From NCBI GenBank assembly GCA_001725215.1, contig MEFT01000004.1, forward strand, positions 1 through 26,663: a stretch of DNA of 26,663 nucleotides. Direction: 5' to 3'. The notes under the pieces were generated by a model. That model had not been told where the DNA came from, searched no databases, and saw only the letters and a list, made by a program, of their open reading frames with translations. This DNA comes from Clostridium sp. SCN 57-10 (GTDB lineage: Bacteria > Bacillota > Clostridia > Oscillospirales > Butyricicoccaceae). Numbering within the stretch: the first letter of the stretch is position 1; every line of letters begins with the position of its first letter. Both the position numbers and the translations under genes were made by a program. Positions 1 through 5,783 of the stretch are shown here, piece by piece.

Positions 1-294
1 CCCACGCTGCTCAAGTTCCATGACACGCGCGACTACGTGCGCAACGTTCTGGGGCGGCAGATTCTGCTGACCGCCAACCGCGAGAATTACACTCCCGTGT
101 GCGAGCTGCCAAAGGACCACGACTTTTTCTTCTATCAAAACAAAGTAAACCACAACGTAGACGGAGTTGCAAGCCATCAGGTAATTGCTCATCATCAGGA
201 ACGATATAACGTCGACTACCGCGCGGAAGAGCATCCGAATGCCGTGGAGGATCTGCGAGACCGCAAGACGGACAATACGACCATCGCGCGTTAA
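1..294 (+). CDS. C-terminal fragment of an unrecognised protein
   Basis: The frame is open from the first base of the window to TAA at 292-294, giving 97 residues with the start lying outside. The segment is hydrophilic, rich in His, Asn and Asp, with no membrane helix or signal and no motif I recognise. It ends in a charged tail (RKTDNTTIAR). The codon use fits a real gene and a GC-rich hairpin follows it. The N-terminal part would be needed to name it. I do not assign a function. Confidence 0.5.
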   Translation, partial: PTLLKFHDTRDYVRNVLGRQILLTANRENYTPVCELPKDHDFFFYQNKVNHNVDGVASHQVIAHHQERYNVDYRAEEHPNAVEDLRDRKTDNTTIAR

Positions 295-315
295 TCGCTT
301 GCCTAAGCGCCGTCC

Positions 316-340
316 AGCGCCGGAAGGCGCTTTGGCTTTG
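316..340 (+). terminator. Possible terminator of the left-edge gene
   Basis: AGCGCC (316-321), GGAA loop, GGCGCT (326-331), then a T-rich but interrupted run. It lies 21 bases after the stop of the left-edge gene on the same strand. The stem is short, so this is tentative. Confidence 0.35.
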
Positions 341-382
341 ACTGAAACGGGTATCCGCACTCTGAACACCGAAACTTATGTA

Positions 383-413
383 AAAGAAAAAACGGCCCCG
401 CCGAAGCGGGGCC
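383..413 (-). terminator. Rho-independent terminator of cysteine-rich peptide gene 1
   Basis: Stem GGCCCCGC (394-401) and GCGGGGCC (406-413) with a CGAA loop. On the minus strand it is followed by a run of T (complement of the A-rich 383-392). It starts 13 bases after the peptide stop codon, so the transcript is a single short gene. Confidence 0.8.
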
Positions 414-426
414 ATCGGTACCGAAC

Positions 427-519
427 TTAAGCGTTCGGGCAGCTACCGGTATTAAAACACTCGAAGAGTTTCTTAAGCAGATCCGAACAGCTGCTGAGAT
501 TACAAAAATTGAAAAACAT
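427..519 (-). CDS. Small cysteine-rich peptide, copy 1 (30 aa)
   Basis: A 30-codon gene, too short for usual ORF calling. The peptide begins MFFNFCNLSS and ends SCPNA, with Cys at 6, 11, 21 and 27 and a short amphipathic stretch (SDLLKKLFECF, residues 12-22). AGGAGGT lies 7 bases before the ATG. A promoter stands upstream and a strong terminator follows directly. A paralogue at 3367-3456 matches about three quarters of its residues, keeps all four Cys, and shares the whole promoter region. I recognise no family: it lacks the SCIFF cysteine pattern and is not AgrD-like. No modification enzyme or exporter lies beside it. The duplicated expression unit is strong evidence that it is translated. 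Function unknown; a signalling, metal-binding or toxic peptide are all open. Confidence 0.75.
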   Translation of the reverse strand: MFFNFCNLSSCSDLLKKLFECFNTGSCPNA

Positions 520-526
520 TTTTTTG

Positions 527-533
527 ACCTCCT
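527..533 (-). promoter_or_regulatory. Ribosome binding site of peptide gene 1
   Basis: AGGAGGT on the minus strand, 7 bases before the ATG at 519. This near-ideal site fixes the start of a gene too short to be found by length alone. Confidence 0.75.
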
Positions 534-541
534 AAATTGTT

Positions 542-556
542 TGTTCTCTGGGAACA
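542..556 (-). promoter_or_regulatory. Leader hairpin of peptide gene 1
   Basis: TGTTC, 5-base loop, GAACA between the -10 box and the ribosome binding site, so in the untranslated leader. The paralogue has TGTCC and GGACA at the same place: one base pair is changed on both sides. This supports a selected stem, either in RNA or as a palindromic operator. Confidence 0.6.
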
Positions 557-561
557 ACTAA

Positions 562-639
562 ATAGTAACAAATAGTTACAAAATGCGCAACCCCAAATCA
601 TTGGGATCGCAGGAGATGCCAGGTTTCATTTCCAATTGG
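562..639 (-). promoter_or_regulatory. Promoter and operator region of peptide gene 1
   Basis: Read on the minus strand: -35 TTGCGC (585-590), 17-base spacer, -10 TACTAT (562-567). A palindrome, GTAAC-N5-GTTAC (565-579), fills the promoter-proximal spacer and overlaps the -10 box. Further upstream are a CCCAA/TTGGG-type inverted repeat next to the -35 box and a perfect CCAATTGG (632-639). All of these recur at 3500-3577 upstream of the second peptide gene, which implies one shared regulator. The regulator is not identified. Confidence 0.65.
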
Positions 640-831
640 CAATGAAAAAAGGAAAAAATGTAAAACAATCTGCTCGCATCATAAAAAACGAAATCGTGAA
701 CCGCTAAACCTATTTCACTGCCCGAAGAAATATGTATTAGCAGTGTTACGCAGTGCGGCAGGCTCAATTTTTGGCTGAACATGTATGAAAAATCACACCA
801 CGTGCAAACTATGATAAAGGAGGATAGTGCA

Positions 832-1086
832 ATGGGTATTATTAGTTGGATTATCATCGGCGCCTTGGCCGGATGGATTGCCAGCATGATCACCGGTAAA
901 AACAGCGAAATGGGCGCCGGCGCCAATATTGTTGTCGGAGTCATCGGCGGCGTGATTGGCGGTCTTGTTATGAATCTGCTGGGCGGAGTTGGCGTGACAG
1001 GCTTTAACATTTGGAGCCTATGCGTCGCGGTGATCGGCGCCGTCATTCTCTTGTGGATCATTAAAGCAATTAAAAAAGCAACTTAA
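832..1086 (+). CDS. GlsB/YeaQ/YmgE-family stress-response membrane protein
   Basis: An 84-residue, glycine-rich integral membrane protein with three predicted helices (about residues 4-20, 27-48 and 55-77) and a short basic end (KAIKKAT). The pattern of GALAGWIASMITG followed by a Gly-rich second helix is characteristic of the GlsB/YeaQ/YmgE (transglycosylase-associated) family. These small cytoplasmic-membrane proteins are linked to general stress; their biochemical role is not settled. AAAGGAGG lies 8 bases before the ATG at 832, which is preferred over the in-frame ATG at 781 that has no such site. It is monocistronic, with its own terminator directly after. Confidence 0.88.
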   Translation: MGIISWIIIGALAGWIASMITGKNSEMGAGANIVVGVIGGVIGGLVMNLLGGVGVTGFNIWSLCVAVIGAVILLWIIKAIKKAT

Positions 1087-1094
1087 GAACATGA

Positions 1095-1125
1095 AAGCAT
1101 CCGATCAAACTCGGATGCTTTTTAA
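1095..1125 (+). terminator. Terminator of the GlsB-like gene
   Basis: AAGCATCCGA (1095-1104), 6-base loop, TCGGATGCTT (1111-1120), then TTTAATAT. A ten-pair stem with a T run directly after the GlsB-like gene. Confidence 0.85.
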
Positions 1126-1309
1126 TATATATCAGTCGGAAGCTGCGTGCGATCGCCTTGATAAAATTTGCATCAAACGAATGTATTTCGATAGAAACAA
1201 CACGGCACTTCACTCACGCAAGTATGAGCGCCACACAATCTTCCTCGTGCCGCATAAGATGAGTCGGAGTCTGGAAAGGCCTCTATGAAGAATGCTCGGA
1301 GGATTTAAA

Positions 1310-1678
1310 ATGGATTATATTGATTTATGCCAACCGCGTTGGTGCCCTCCGCCTTGTCCTAGGTGGCAGCGACATGTTCACGAGATTTTGGGAAGCGTAA
1401 TGGTTGCGGAAATCGAAGAAGATCCACACAACCACCGCTTTGCAACGGTAAGCGGCGAAGCCATCCCCTTGCCAAACGGAAACCATGTGCATGATGTACT
1501 ATTCCGAACGGACTTTTATGAGAACCACTTTCATGTGTTTTCCGGCAGATCCGGCGAGGCCATTCATGTAGGCGGCGGGCGGCATGTGCATTTCGCAGAA
1601 GCTCAGACGTCCATTAATGATGGTCATTTCCACCGTTTTCGCGTTGCGGCTCTCATCCAAGATCCAATCGGTGATTGA
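1310..1678 (+). CDS. ymaF: YmaF-family protein
   Basis: A 122-residue soluble protein very rich in His, with repeated HVH, HNH and HFH patterns (HVHEILGS, DPHNHRFATV, GNHVHDVLFRTDF, ENHFHVF, GRHVHF, DGHFHRF). These define the YmaF family of Bacillus and Clostridia. A cysteine-proline N-terminus (CQPRWCPPPCPRW) precedes the His repeats. The many paired histidines suggest metal binding, but no activity is established for the family. CGGAGG lies 7 bases before the ATG at 1310, which sets the start; the in-frame ATG at 1292 lies upstream of that site. It is monocistronic on the plus strand, after the GlsB-like gene and its terminator. Confidence 0.88.
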   Translation: MDYIDLCQPRWCPPPCPRWQRHVHEILGSVMVAEIEEDPHNHRFATVSGEAIPLPNGNHVHDVLFRTDFYENHFHVFSGRSGEAIHVGGGRHVHFAEAQTSINDGHFHRFRVAALIQDPIGD

Positions 1679-1714
1679 GCCCGCCGAACAGCAGCTTTCC
1701 CTATCATGCTGCCA

Positions 1715-1739
1715 AACCTTATAGCAAAGCTATAAGGTT
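1715..1739. other. Perfect palindrome after ymaF
   Basis: AACCTTATAG (1715-1724), 5-base loop, CTATAAGGTT (1730-1739). It has no T run on either side, so it is a weak terminator candidate; it may be part of the transcript end of ymaF. Confidence 0.5.
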
Positions 1740-1773
1740 ACTTATCTCACATGACATGTGCCTAGCGGCTGCC

Positions 1774-1795
1774 GCTGCCCCAACGGGCGGCTTTT
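1774..1795 (+). terminator. Likely terminator of ymaF
   Basis: GCTGCCC (1774-1780), CAAC loop, GGGCGGC (1785-1791), one T-G pair, then TTTT. It lies about 95 bases after the ymaF stop. Confidence 0.55.
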
Positions 1796-1907
1796 ATGAT
1801 GCGTAAAACCAAAACTACGCGTGTGGACCCGAGTAAAAACAACACTTCTGTCTCTTCACACATGCAAAGATCGGCATTGGACAAGCGTTACTCCGGATCA
1901 TACAAGA

Positions 1908-1943
1908 CCCCTTCCCGTAAATATCACGGGAGGGGCTTTTTAT
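1908..1943 (+). terminator. Strong orphan terminator
   Basis: CCCC-TT-CCCGT (1908-1918) pairs with ACGGG-A-GGGG (1926-1935) with one bulge, then CTTTTTATAT. It reads on the plus strand, yet no gene precedes it within 100 bases. It may be what is left of a deleted transcription unit at the island edge. Confidence 0.65.
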
Positions 1944-1947
1944 ATCA

Positions 1948-2029
1948 AAAAGTCCTGCAAGCATTGAACTTACAGGGCTTGGCGAAGAAGGAGGCATTTG
2001 AGCTATTGCAACGTGTTACCTCCCTGCTC
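1948..2029. repeat. Degenerate left attachment site: relic of tRNA-Ser(GCU) 3' half plus terminator
   Basis: This stretch aligns with 16284-16367, the terminator and 3' half of the tRNA-Ser(GCU) gene. By eye about 71 of 83 columns match, with one single-base gap. The first 54 columns, covering the terminator and acceptor/T-arm, are nearly identical. The same orientation and the tRNA end facing the island fit the distal copy left by integration into a tRNA gene. The match fades beyond the anticodon-side segment, so this is not a working tRNA. It could instead be a decayed second tRNA-Ser gene. Confidence 0.7.
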
Positions 2030-2156
2030 ATTGGCTAGACCGCAACTTTACTGGCTTTGTTCGTACGAAAAAGCCATAGGAATCCGTTTCAGCTTTCCTG
2101 ACGGCTTGATTTGTCCCGGCAAGCACTGCTTCCGTATCCGAAAGGGCTTTTTCTAT

Positions 2157-2585
2157 TCAAAAATACAGTTCGTCCGCGAGGTTGCCGTATGTATAAAGGC
2201 AAACTGCCTTTTTCACGAAGCTCTCTGTGACCCCTAAACGCTCTGCGAGCTGCCACCACTCCGTGCAGCCATCCGCGACCGCGTCGTCCAGATCGTCAAC
2301 CGGGATGCAGTGAGCGATCGCCCACTTGTTTGCCTTGCACTCGTGCCTGCCCACCACGTCAAGCGGGCTATCGACCCTATGCGTCGCTCCCGAGAAAAAA
2401 TGCCCGGCCTCGTGCGCGACGACGCAAAGCTCGTCAGCGGCCGTTTCAATATTGTCAAAGTCCATGAATATTCCGTACGCTCCGTCGATTGCGATCGTCG
2501 TCGCGCTCGCATCTCCCAGATCCCAAAGATACAGCTTGACCCCGGAATCGGTAAGTTTATCGTACAGGGCTTGAACATCTCTCAT
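2157..2585 (-). CDS. ImmA/IrrE-family metallopeptidase
   Basis: A 142-residue protein with the zinc-protease motif HEAGH (residues 58-62) and a downstream glutamate helix (HECKANKWAIAH, about 81-92), the usual third ligand region. ImmA/IrrE proteases cleave the partner XRE repressor of mobile elements when DNA damage is sensed, which starts induction. Here it lies directly after the repressor gene with a 4-base ATGA overlap, the standard pairing. Length and motif order match the ICEBs1 ImmA type. It is cytoplasmic. A repressor/protease switch that still has its motifs argues that the island may still be inducible. Confidence 0.9.
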   Translation of the reverse strand: MRDVQALYDKLTDSGVKLYLWDLGDASATTIAIDGAYGIFMDFDNIETAADELCVVAHEAGHFFSGATHRVDSPLDVVGRHECKANKWAIAHCIPVDDLDDAVADGCTEWWQLAERLGVTESFVKKAVCLYTYGNLADELYF

Positions 2586-2941
2586 GTTGATTGGTCGCTC
2601 TCCTTTTCGTGCTCCTGCCGCATAAACCGCGCCATGCGCAGCAGCATATCTTTTTTTTCCTGCGTCAGTTCTTTGGCCTCATGGTACATCGCGTAGGTGA
2701 AATCATCAAATCCGATGTCGCGCGCGCCAGTCTCGGCGGGTGTTTTTGATTCGCCCGTCAGCAAATAATCGACGGTAACTTCAAAGACGCCGGCGAGCTT
2801 CTGCAAAAACGGCATGGTGGCTTCCTTTCCGGAAAGCCAGTTTGCGACGGTCGACGCAGAGCAGTCGAGCAGTTTGGCAAGTCTGTAGTTGGTTATTCCA
2901 TCACGCACCATTAAATTGTGCAAACGTTCAGCAAATGTCAC
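2582..2941 (-). CDS. XRE-family repressor of the tail island
   Basis: A 119-residue DNA-binding protein. The N-terminal helix-turn-helix spans about residues 16-37 (NYRLAKLLDCSASTVANWLSG) and is followed by the usual FLQKLAGVFEVTVDYLLTGE. The C-terminal part (about 70-119) is acidic and helical, probably for dimerisation or ImmA recognition. The GTG start at 2941 is chosen because AGGGTG stands 6 bases before it; the GTG at 2950 lies inside that site. It is cotranscribed with the protease. Upstream is a divergent promoter with inverted TAATGGAA/TTCCATTA half-sites, so it most likely represses its own gene and the rightward promoter. Confidence 0.9.
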   Translation of the reverse strand: MTFAERLHNLMVRDGITNYRLAKLLDCSASTVANWLSGKEATMPFLQKLAGVFEVTVDYLLTGESKTPAETGARDIGFDDFTYAMYHEAKELTQEKKDMLLRMARFMRQEHEKESDQST

Positions 2942-2969
2942 AAAAAACACCCTTCATTTTAATCCAATG

Positions 2970-3001
2970 TAATGGAACATTTGCGCTTGACTATTCCATT
3001 A
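2970..3001. promoter_or_regulatory. Candidate repressor operator
   Basis: TAATGGAA (2970-2977) and TTCCATTA (2994-3001) form an inverted pair with a 16-base gap. A related TCCAATG lies just outside at 2963-2969. The second half-site sits in the spacer of the rightward promoter, as expected for a repressor that blocks RNA polymerase. Confidence 0.6.
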
Positions 3002-3015
3002 GTGTGGAGTATTAT
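2987..3015 (+). promoter_or_regulatory. Rightward (lytic-type) promoter
   Basis: TTGACT (2987-2992), 17-base spacer, TATTAT (3010-3015): close to the vegetative sigma-A consensus. It diverges from the repressor gene and points to the tail genes. The nearest plus-strand gene is about 850 bases away, and the minus-strand peptide gene 2 lies between. Confidence 0.75.
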
Positions 3016-3322
3016 TAAGATACAGGGACACACGATGCCGTAATTAAGTAAAAAATCCACCCATAACAGCCAAGAAGGCATCCAAAGCGCTCCGTGTTAT
3101 CCACAGCTATAGACTACCATTGCAATGGACTATTGTCAAGAGCCGCAGGCAGTATATTGGAACGGATTGTCCAGCGTCAGAAACGATCTCCTTTCGGGCA
3201 GTCAATCAGCTTTTTCAGCGGATCAGTAATGTTACGGCGGGAGAACCCACGGCCCCTCCCGCTCGCAAGCAGACTGCCGCGTGCCGCTGACCGGCGAGTT
3301 GTCGGCAAGAAAGGTATGGCAT

Positions 3323-3354
3323 AAAAAAAGCGGCCCCGCATGAAGCGAGGCCGC
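3323..3354 (-). terminator. Terminator of cysteine-rich peptide gene 2
   Basis: GCGGCC-C-CGC (3330-3339) and GCG-A-GGCCGC (3345-3354) with an ATGAA loop, followed on the minus strand by a run of seven T. It matches the position of the terminator after copy 1. Confidence 0.8.
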
Positions 3355-3366
3355 AAAGATCGAACC

Positions 3367-3456
3367 TTAGGAGTTCGGGCAACTGCCGTTAAAGCACTGG
3401 AACAGCGCCTTAAGCAAATCGGAGCAGCTACTAAAATTACAAAAATTAAAAAACAT
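3367..3456 (-). CDS. Small cysteine-rich peptide, copy 2 (29 aa)
   Basis: The peptide begins MFFNFCNFSS and ends SCPNS, with Cys at 6, 11, 21 and 26. Compared with copy 1 it lacks one residue between Cys 3 and Cys 4 and differs at only a few other positions (K17A, E20Q, L8F, A/S at the end). Differences between the copies include silent changes (for example AGT AGC TGC for AGC AGC TGT), which points to selection on the protein. GGAGG lies 8 bases before the ATG. This copy lies inside the tail island, between the repressor region and the first structural gene, on the opposite strand from the structural genes. The family is unknown to me. Confidence 0.75.
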   Translation of the reverse strand: MFFNFCNFSSCSDLLKALFQCFNGSCPNS

Positions 3457-3479
3457 CGTGGTAACCTCCAAAATTATTT

Positions 3480-3494
3480 TGTCCTCGGTGGACA
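3480..3494 (-). promoter_or_regulatory. Leader hairpin of peptide gene 2
   Basis: TGTCC (3480-3484), 5-base loop, GGACA (3490-3494), at the same place as the copy 1 hairpin and with a compensatory pair change relative to it. Confidence 0.6.
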
Positions 3495-3499
3495 ACTAA

Positions 3500-3577
3500 A
3501 TAGTAACAAATAGTTACAATTTGCGCAACCCCAAATGATTGGAGCATCAGGAGATACGCGGTGTAATTTCCAATTGG
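3500..3577 (-). promoter_or_regulatory. Promoter and operator region of peptide gene 2
   Basis: On the minus strand: -35 TTGCGC (3523-3528), 17-base spacer, -10 TACTAT (3500-3505), palindrome GTAAC-N5-GTTAC (3503-3517), a CCAAT/TTTGG repeat by the -35 box, and CCAATTGG (3570-3577). Spacing is the same as at copy 1, while the sequence between the motifs has drifted. Confidence 0.65.
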
Positions 3578-3863
3578 AAAAATCAAAAAGAAAATACTGT
3601 GAAAATTGGAAAGCGCAAAAACTACCCTTCGAAGGCGGATTTTGACGCAGGTACGGTTCATCGCGTATCGGCACAGGGGCGGGAGTGCCGCGATGAGAAA
3701 CAGAGCAAAGCGGCGAACGTGCCGGGTGCAAGGCCCATAAGCCAACCGGCAAACAAGCGTGCGGCACGCATATGCCAATTTTGACCGGGCCGAAGTCGCA
3801 AAACTACGGCGCCGCAGGGGATGCGACCCCCGACAATAAAGCGAAGCGGAGAAGTGAGGATCG

Positions 3864-4399
3864 ATGGAACGCAAATTTCTCGCATCATTCGGACTAGATA
3901 AGGACGCCATTGACCGAGTACTCGACAGGCACAGCTCGGAGATCGGGACGCAGAAGCAAGCGCTTGCAGCGCTTGCCGCCGAGCGAGACGGGCTGAGGCT
4001 CTCCGCTCAGACATATCGGCGCAAAGCGGAACGAGCCGAGCAAGACGCTGCGGCGAAGATCGCGGACATGCGATTTCAATGCGCGCTTGACAACGCGATT
4101 ACCTTCGCAAAAGGCAGAAATGCAAGGGCGATCAAGGCGCTACTCGACATAGACGGGCTCAGGGCGTCCAAAACCCAAAGCATGGACATCGGCAAGGCGC
4201 TTAAGGTACTGAAGACGGAGAGCGCATACCTGTTTGACGCTCAGACCCCGCCCCATGCCGCAGGCGCGGGATCGGCCCCGACCCACACGGCCGCGGCACG
4301 CAGAAAGCTTTCCCGCTGCGGCACACGGCGCCTACCGAAACGGCCGCGATGCGGGCGGTTCTGCAAATGTACGGCGGCAGAAAGGCAGGCAGATCATGA
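3864..4399 (+). pseudogene. Phage scaffold-like protein (GP20 type), frameshifted near its end
   Basis: The first 140 or so residues are typical of small phage scaffold (minor structural GP20) proteins: a long helical, charged, coiled-coil region (KQALAALAAERDGLRLSAQTYRRKAERAEQ) followed by a conserved-looking end (IKALLDIDGL, then AGAGSAPT). The annotated frame then turns into a Cys/Arg-rich tail running to 4409. From about 4290 another frame continues as GTQKAFPLRHTAPTETAAMR and ends AGRS at TGA 4397-4399, giving a 4-base ATGA overlap with the next gene, exactly like its neighbours. A single-base change near 4285-4300, or a sequencing error, would explain this. Scaffold proteins help build heads, but no capsid gene follows. 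Confidence 0.65.
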
Positions 4400-4842
4400 C
4401 CCCACTTGACCAAATGCGCGCGTGGATCGCGACGTTCCCCGGCTTTGATTTTTTGGCGAACGGCTTCCACGTCGACTACACCGACCAAATCCCCGCAAAC
4501 AACGGCGTTCTTCCGTCCGGTCTGGTCGAGATTGAACGCAAGCGCGATATCCTCGGCAGAACTTCTGCGCTCAACCAATACCATTTTGGCCTTTATCGCG
4601 CGCTTGGCAGCGCTTCCGCCCTCGGTACGACGCCAGGCGTCGACCGCGTGCCCGAGTTTCGAGCATGGGTGCAGGAGCAAAGCGTGCGCGGACTCACGCC
4701 GCGCTTCGGCGACGAGCCGGGCCAAGAGAAAATGACGGCGCAGGACGGAGCGCTGTACAACACGAACGAGGGCGCAGCGATCTATTTGGTGCGACTCTCG
4801 GCACAACACAAAAAAAATTATGAGGTGAACAACAATGGCTGA
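4396..4842 (+). CDS. Tail terminator-like phage protein
   Basis: 148 residues beginning MTPLDQMRAWIATFPGF; the start at 4396 overlaps the original end of the scaffold-like gene by ATGA. The in-frame ATG at 4234 would read through the scaffold 3' end in a wrong frame. The protein resembles the small phage proteins often called minor capsid or tail terminator in clostridial siphoviruses: a domain starting with FPGF, a middle with RKRDILGRTSALNQYHFGLY, and an end with the helix PEFRAWVQEQS. Such proteins cap the tail tube and are needed for tail completion. Its position directly before the tube protein supports this. The family match is from memory and the name is moderate confidence. Confidence 0.6.
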   Translation: MTPLDQMRAWIATFPGFDFLANGFHVDYTDQIPANNGVLPSGLVEIERKRDILGRTSALNQYHFGLYRALGSASALGTTPGVDRVPEFRAWVQEQSVRGLTPRFGDEPGQEKMTAQDGALYNTNEGAAIYLVRLSAQHKKNYEVNNNG

Positions 4843-5353
4843 CATGACCTTTAATACCCCCGCCGGCTCGGTGGCCGAGCGCAATCTGCTTATTCTTTAT
4901 CTCAACACGGGAACCAACGCGGCGCCTGTGTGGAGCGCCGTCGGCAAGCGCGTCGAGGACAGCTCGATGGAAATGGACTGGGGCGAGGAGACCAAGACCG
5001 ATATTTTCGGCAAGGTGTATACCAAGCTCAAAAAGCCGACGACCACGCAGACCTTCGAGCCGTGCGAAATCGATTCCAGCGACGCGGCGCAGCAGAAAAT
5101 CTGGAACATGGCGATTCGCAACCAGGACGCCGCGGCGCTTGCCAATCTTGACATGCTGGTCGTACACGCCTACGCAGGCACGGCCGACTCTGCGGTATTT
5201 GCCGAGCGTTACAGCTCGTGCGCGGTCAAGCCGTCGGGCCTCGGCGGCGCGAGCAGCGTCGGTATGCCGATCGGCGTGACCTTTGGCGGCACGCGTGTCA
5301 TTGGCACGGCGGCTGTGGCGAACGGCGTTGTGACCTTCACTCAGGAGGCATAA
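4835..5353 (+). CDS. Major tail tube protein
   Basis: 172 residues, starting MADMTFNTPAGSVAERNLLI, with a small Gly/Ala-rich beta-strand protein profile and a C-terminal segment (GMPIGVTFGGTRVIGTAAVA) typical of siphovirus tube proteins. The central EMDWGEETKTDIFGKVYTKL and QTFEPCEIDS segments match the usual clostridial tail tube pattern. It polymerises into the tube around the tape measure. It overlaps the preceding gene by 8 bases and is followed after 4 bases by the chaperone gene. AGGTGAACAAC precedes the ATG. Confidence 0.8.
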   Translation: MADMTFNTPAGSVAERNLLILYLNTGTNAAPVWSAVGKRVEDSSMEMDWGEETKTDIFGKVYTKLKKPTTTQTFEPCEIDSSDAAQQKIWNMAIRNQDAAALANLDMLVVHAYAGTADSAVFAERYSSCAVKPSGLGGASSVGMPIGVTFGGTRVIGTAAVANGVVTFTQEA

Positions 5354-5357
5354 ATCG

Positions 5358-5783
5358 ATGCGTAACGAAACGCTGCAATTTGACGACGGCGTCGTGGCAT
5401 ATACCGTCAACGATAAGGCGACCATCGCGTTCAACCCAACCGACGCCGACTTTGTGCGCAAGCTGTTTGAGGTGTTTGACGCGCTTGATAAGCGGCAGGA
5501 CGACTACAAAGCGCGCGTCGCTGTGGTTGCCGACAAGCGCGAAATCTTTGACACGGCGCGTGAAATGGATGCCGAGATGCGCGAACTGATGGACGGCGTG
5601 TTCGGCGCGGACATTTGCGCCGCTGTGTTCGGCACAATGAACGTTTACGCACTCGCCGACGGCCTGCCTGTATGGTGCAACCTGATGCTCGCCGTCATGG
5701 ACAGGGTCGATACCTCGTTTGCTCGCGAGCAAAAGATGACAAATCCGCGGCTCAATAAGTACGCCGAAAAATATAAGAAATGA
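5358..5783 (+). CDS. Tail assembly chaperone (first of a pair)
   Basis: 141 residues, acidic and mainly helical, directly between the tube protein and the Gp15 protein. Gene position, size and character fit the first tail chaperone, which binds the tape measure before tube growth. CAGGAGGCATAAATCG, the end of the tube gene, supplies the ribosome binding site. The stop TGA overlaps the next start as ATGA, so the second protein can be made by coupling. I saw no convincing slippery site for the programmed frameshift that many phages use here. Confidence 0.65.
   Translation: MRNETLQFDDGVVAYTVNDKATIAFNPTDADFVRKLFEVFDALDKRQDDYKARVAVVADKREIFDTAREMDAEMRELMDGVFGADICAAVFGTMNVYALADGLPVWCNLMLAVMDRVDTSFAREQKMTNPRLNKYAEKYKK

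Larger units (their letters stand above)
1796..2156. other. Gene-less stretch with a terminator and a tRNA relic
   Basis: I see no convincing gene here. An open frame at 1796-2038 has no ribosome binding site and runs through both the terminator at 1908-1943 and the tRNA relic at 1948-2029, so it is rejected. The rest, 2030-2156, holds no recognisable signal apart from being the 3' flank of the minus-strand protease gene. Confidence 0.5.
2942..3366. other. Gene-less stretch carrying the divergent control region
   Basis: It holds the repressor operator and the rightward promoter (2970-3015). After these I see no believable gene: the open frame at 3094-3324 has no ribosome binding site. In a complete phage, early and replication genes would be expected here; they seem to have been lost. 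Confidence 0.5.
3457..3863. other. Gene-less stretch between peptide gene 2 and the scaffold-like gene
   Basis: The left part is the promoter region of peptide gene 2. From 3772 a frame reads MPILTGPKSQNYGAAGDATP and runs to TAG at 3889-3891, overlapping the next gene start. It has no ribosome binding site and may be the end of a lost upstream phage gene. I see nothing else. Confidence 0.4.

Noticed and set aside
1796..2038. An 80-residue plus-strand frame
   Set aside because: It runs through a strong terminator and the tRNA relic and has no ribosome binding site.
3097..3105. TTATCCACA, a perfect DnaA-box 9-mer
   Set aside because: Only one box seen, with no AT-rich unwinding region or further boxes; chance is enough to explain it.
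3094..3324. A 76-residue plus-strand frame in the early region
   Set aside because: No ribosome binding site, unlikely composition (many Arg/Pro at the end), and no recognisable family.
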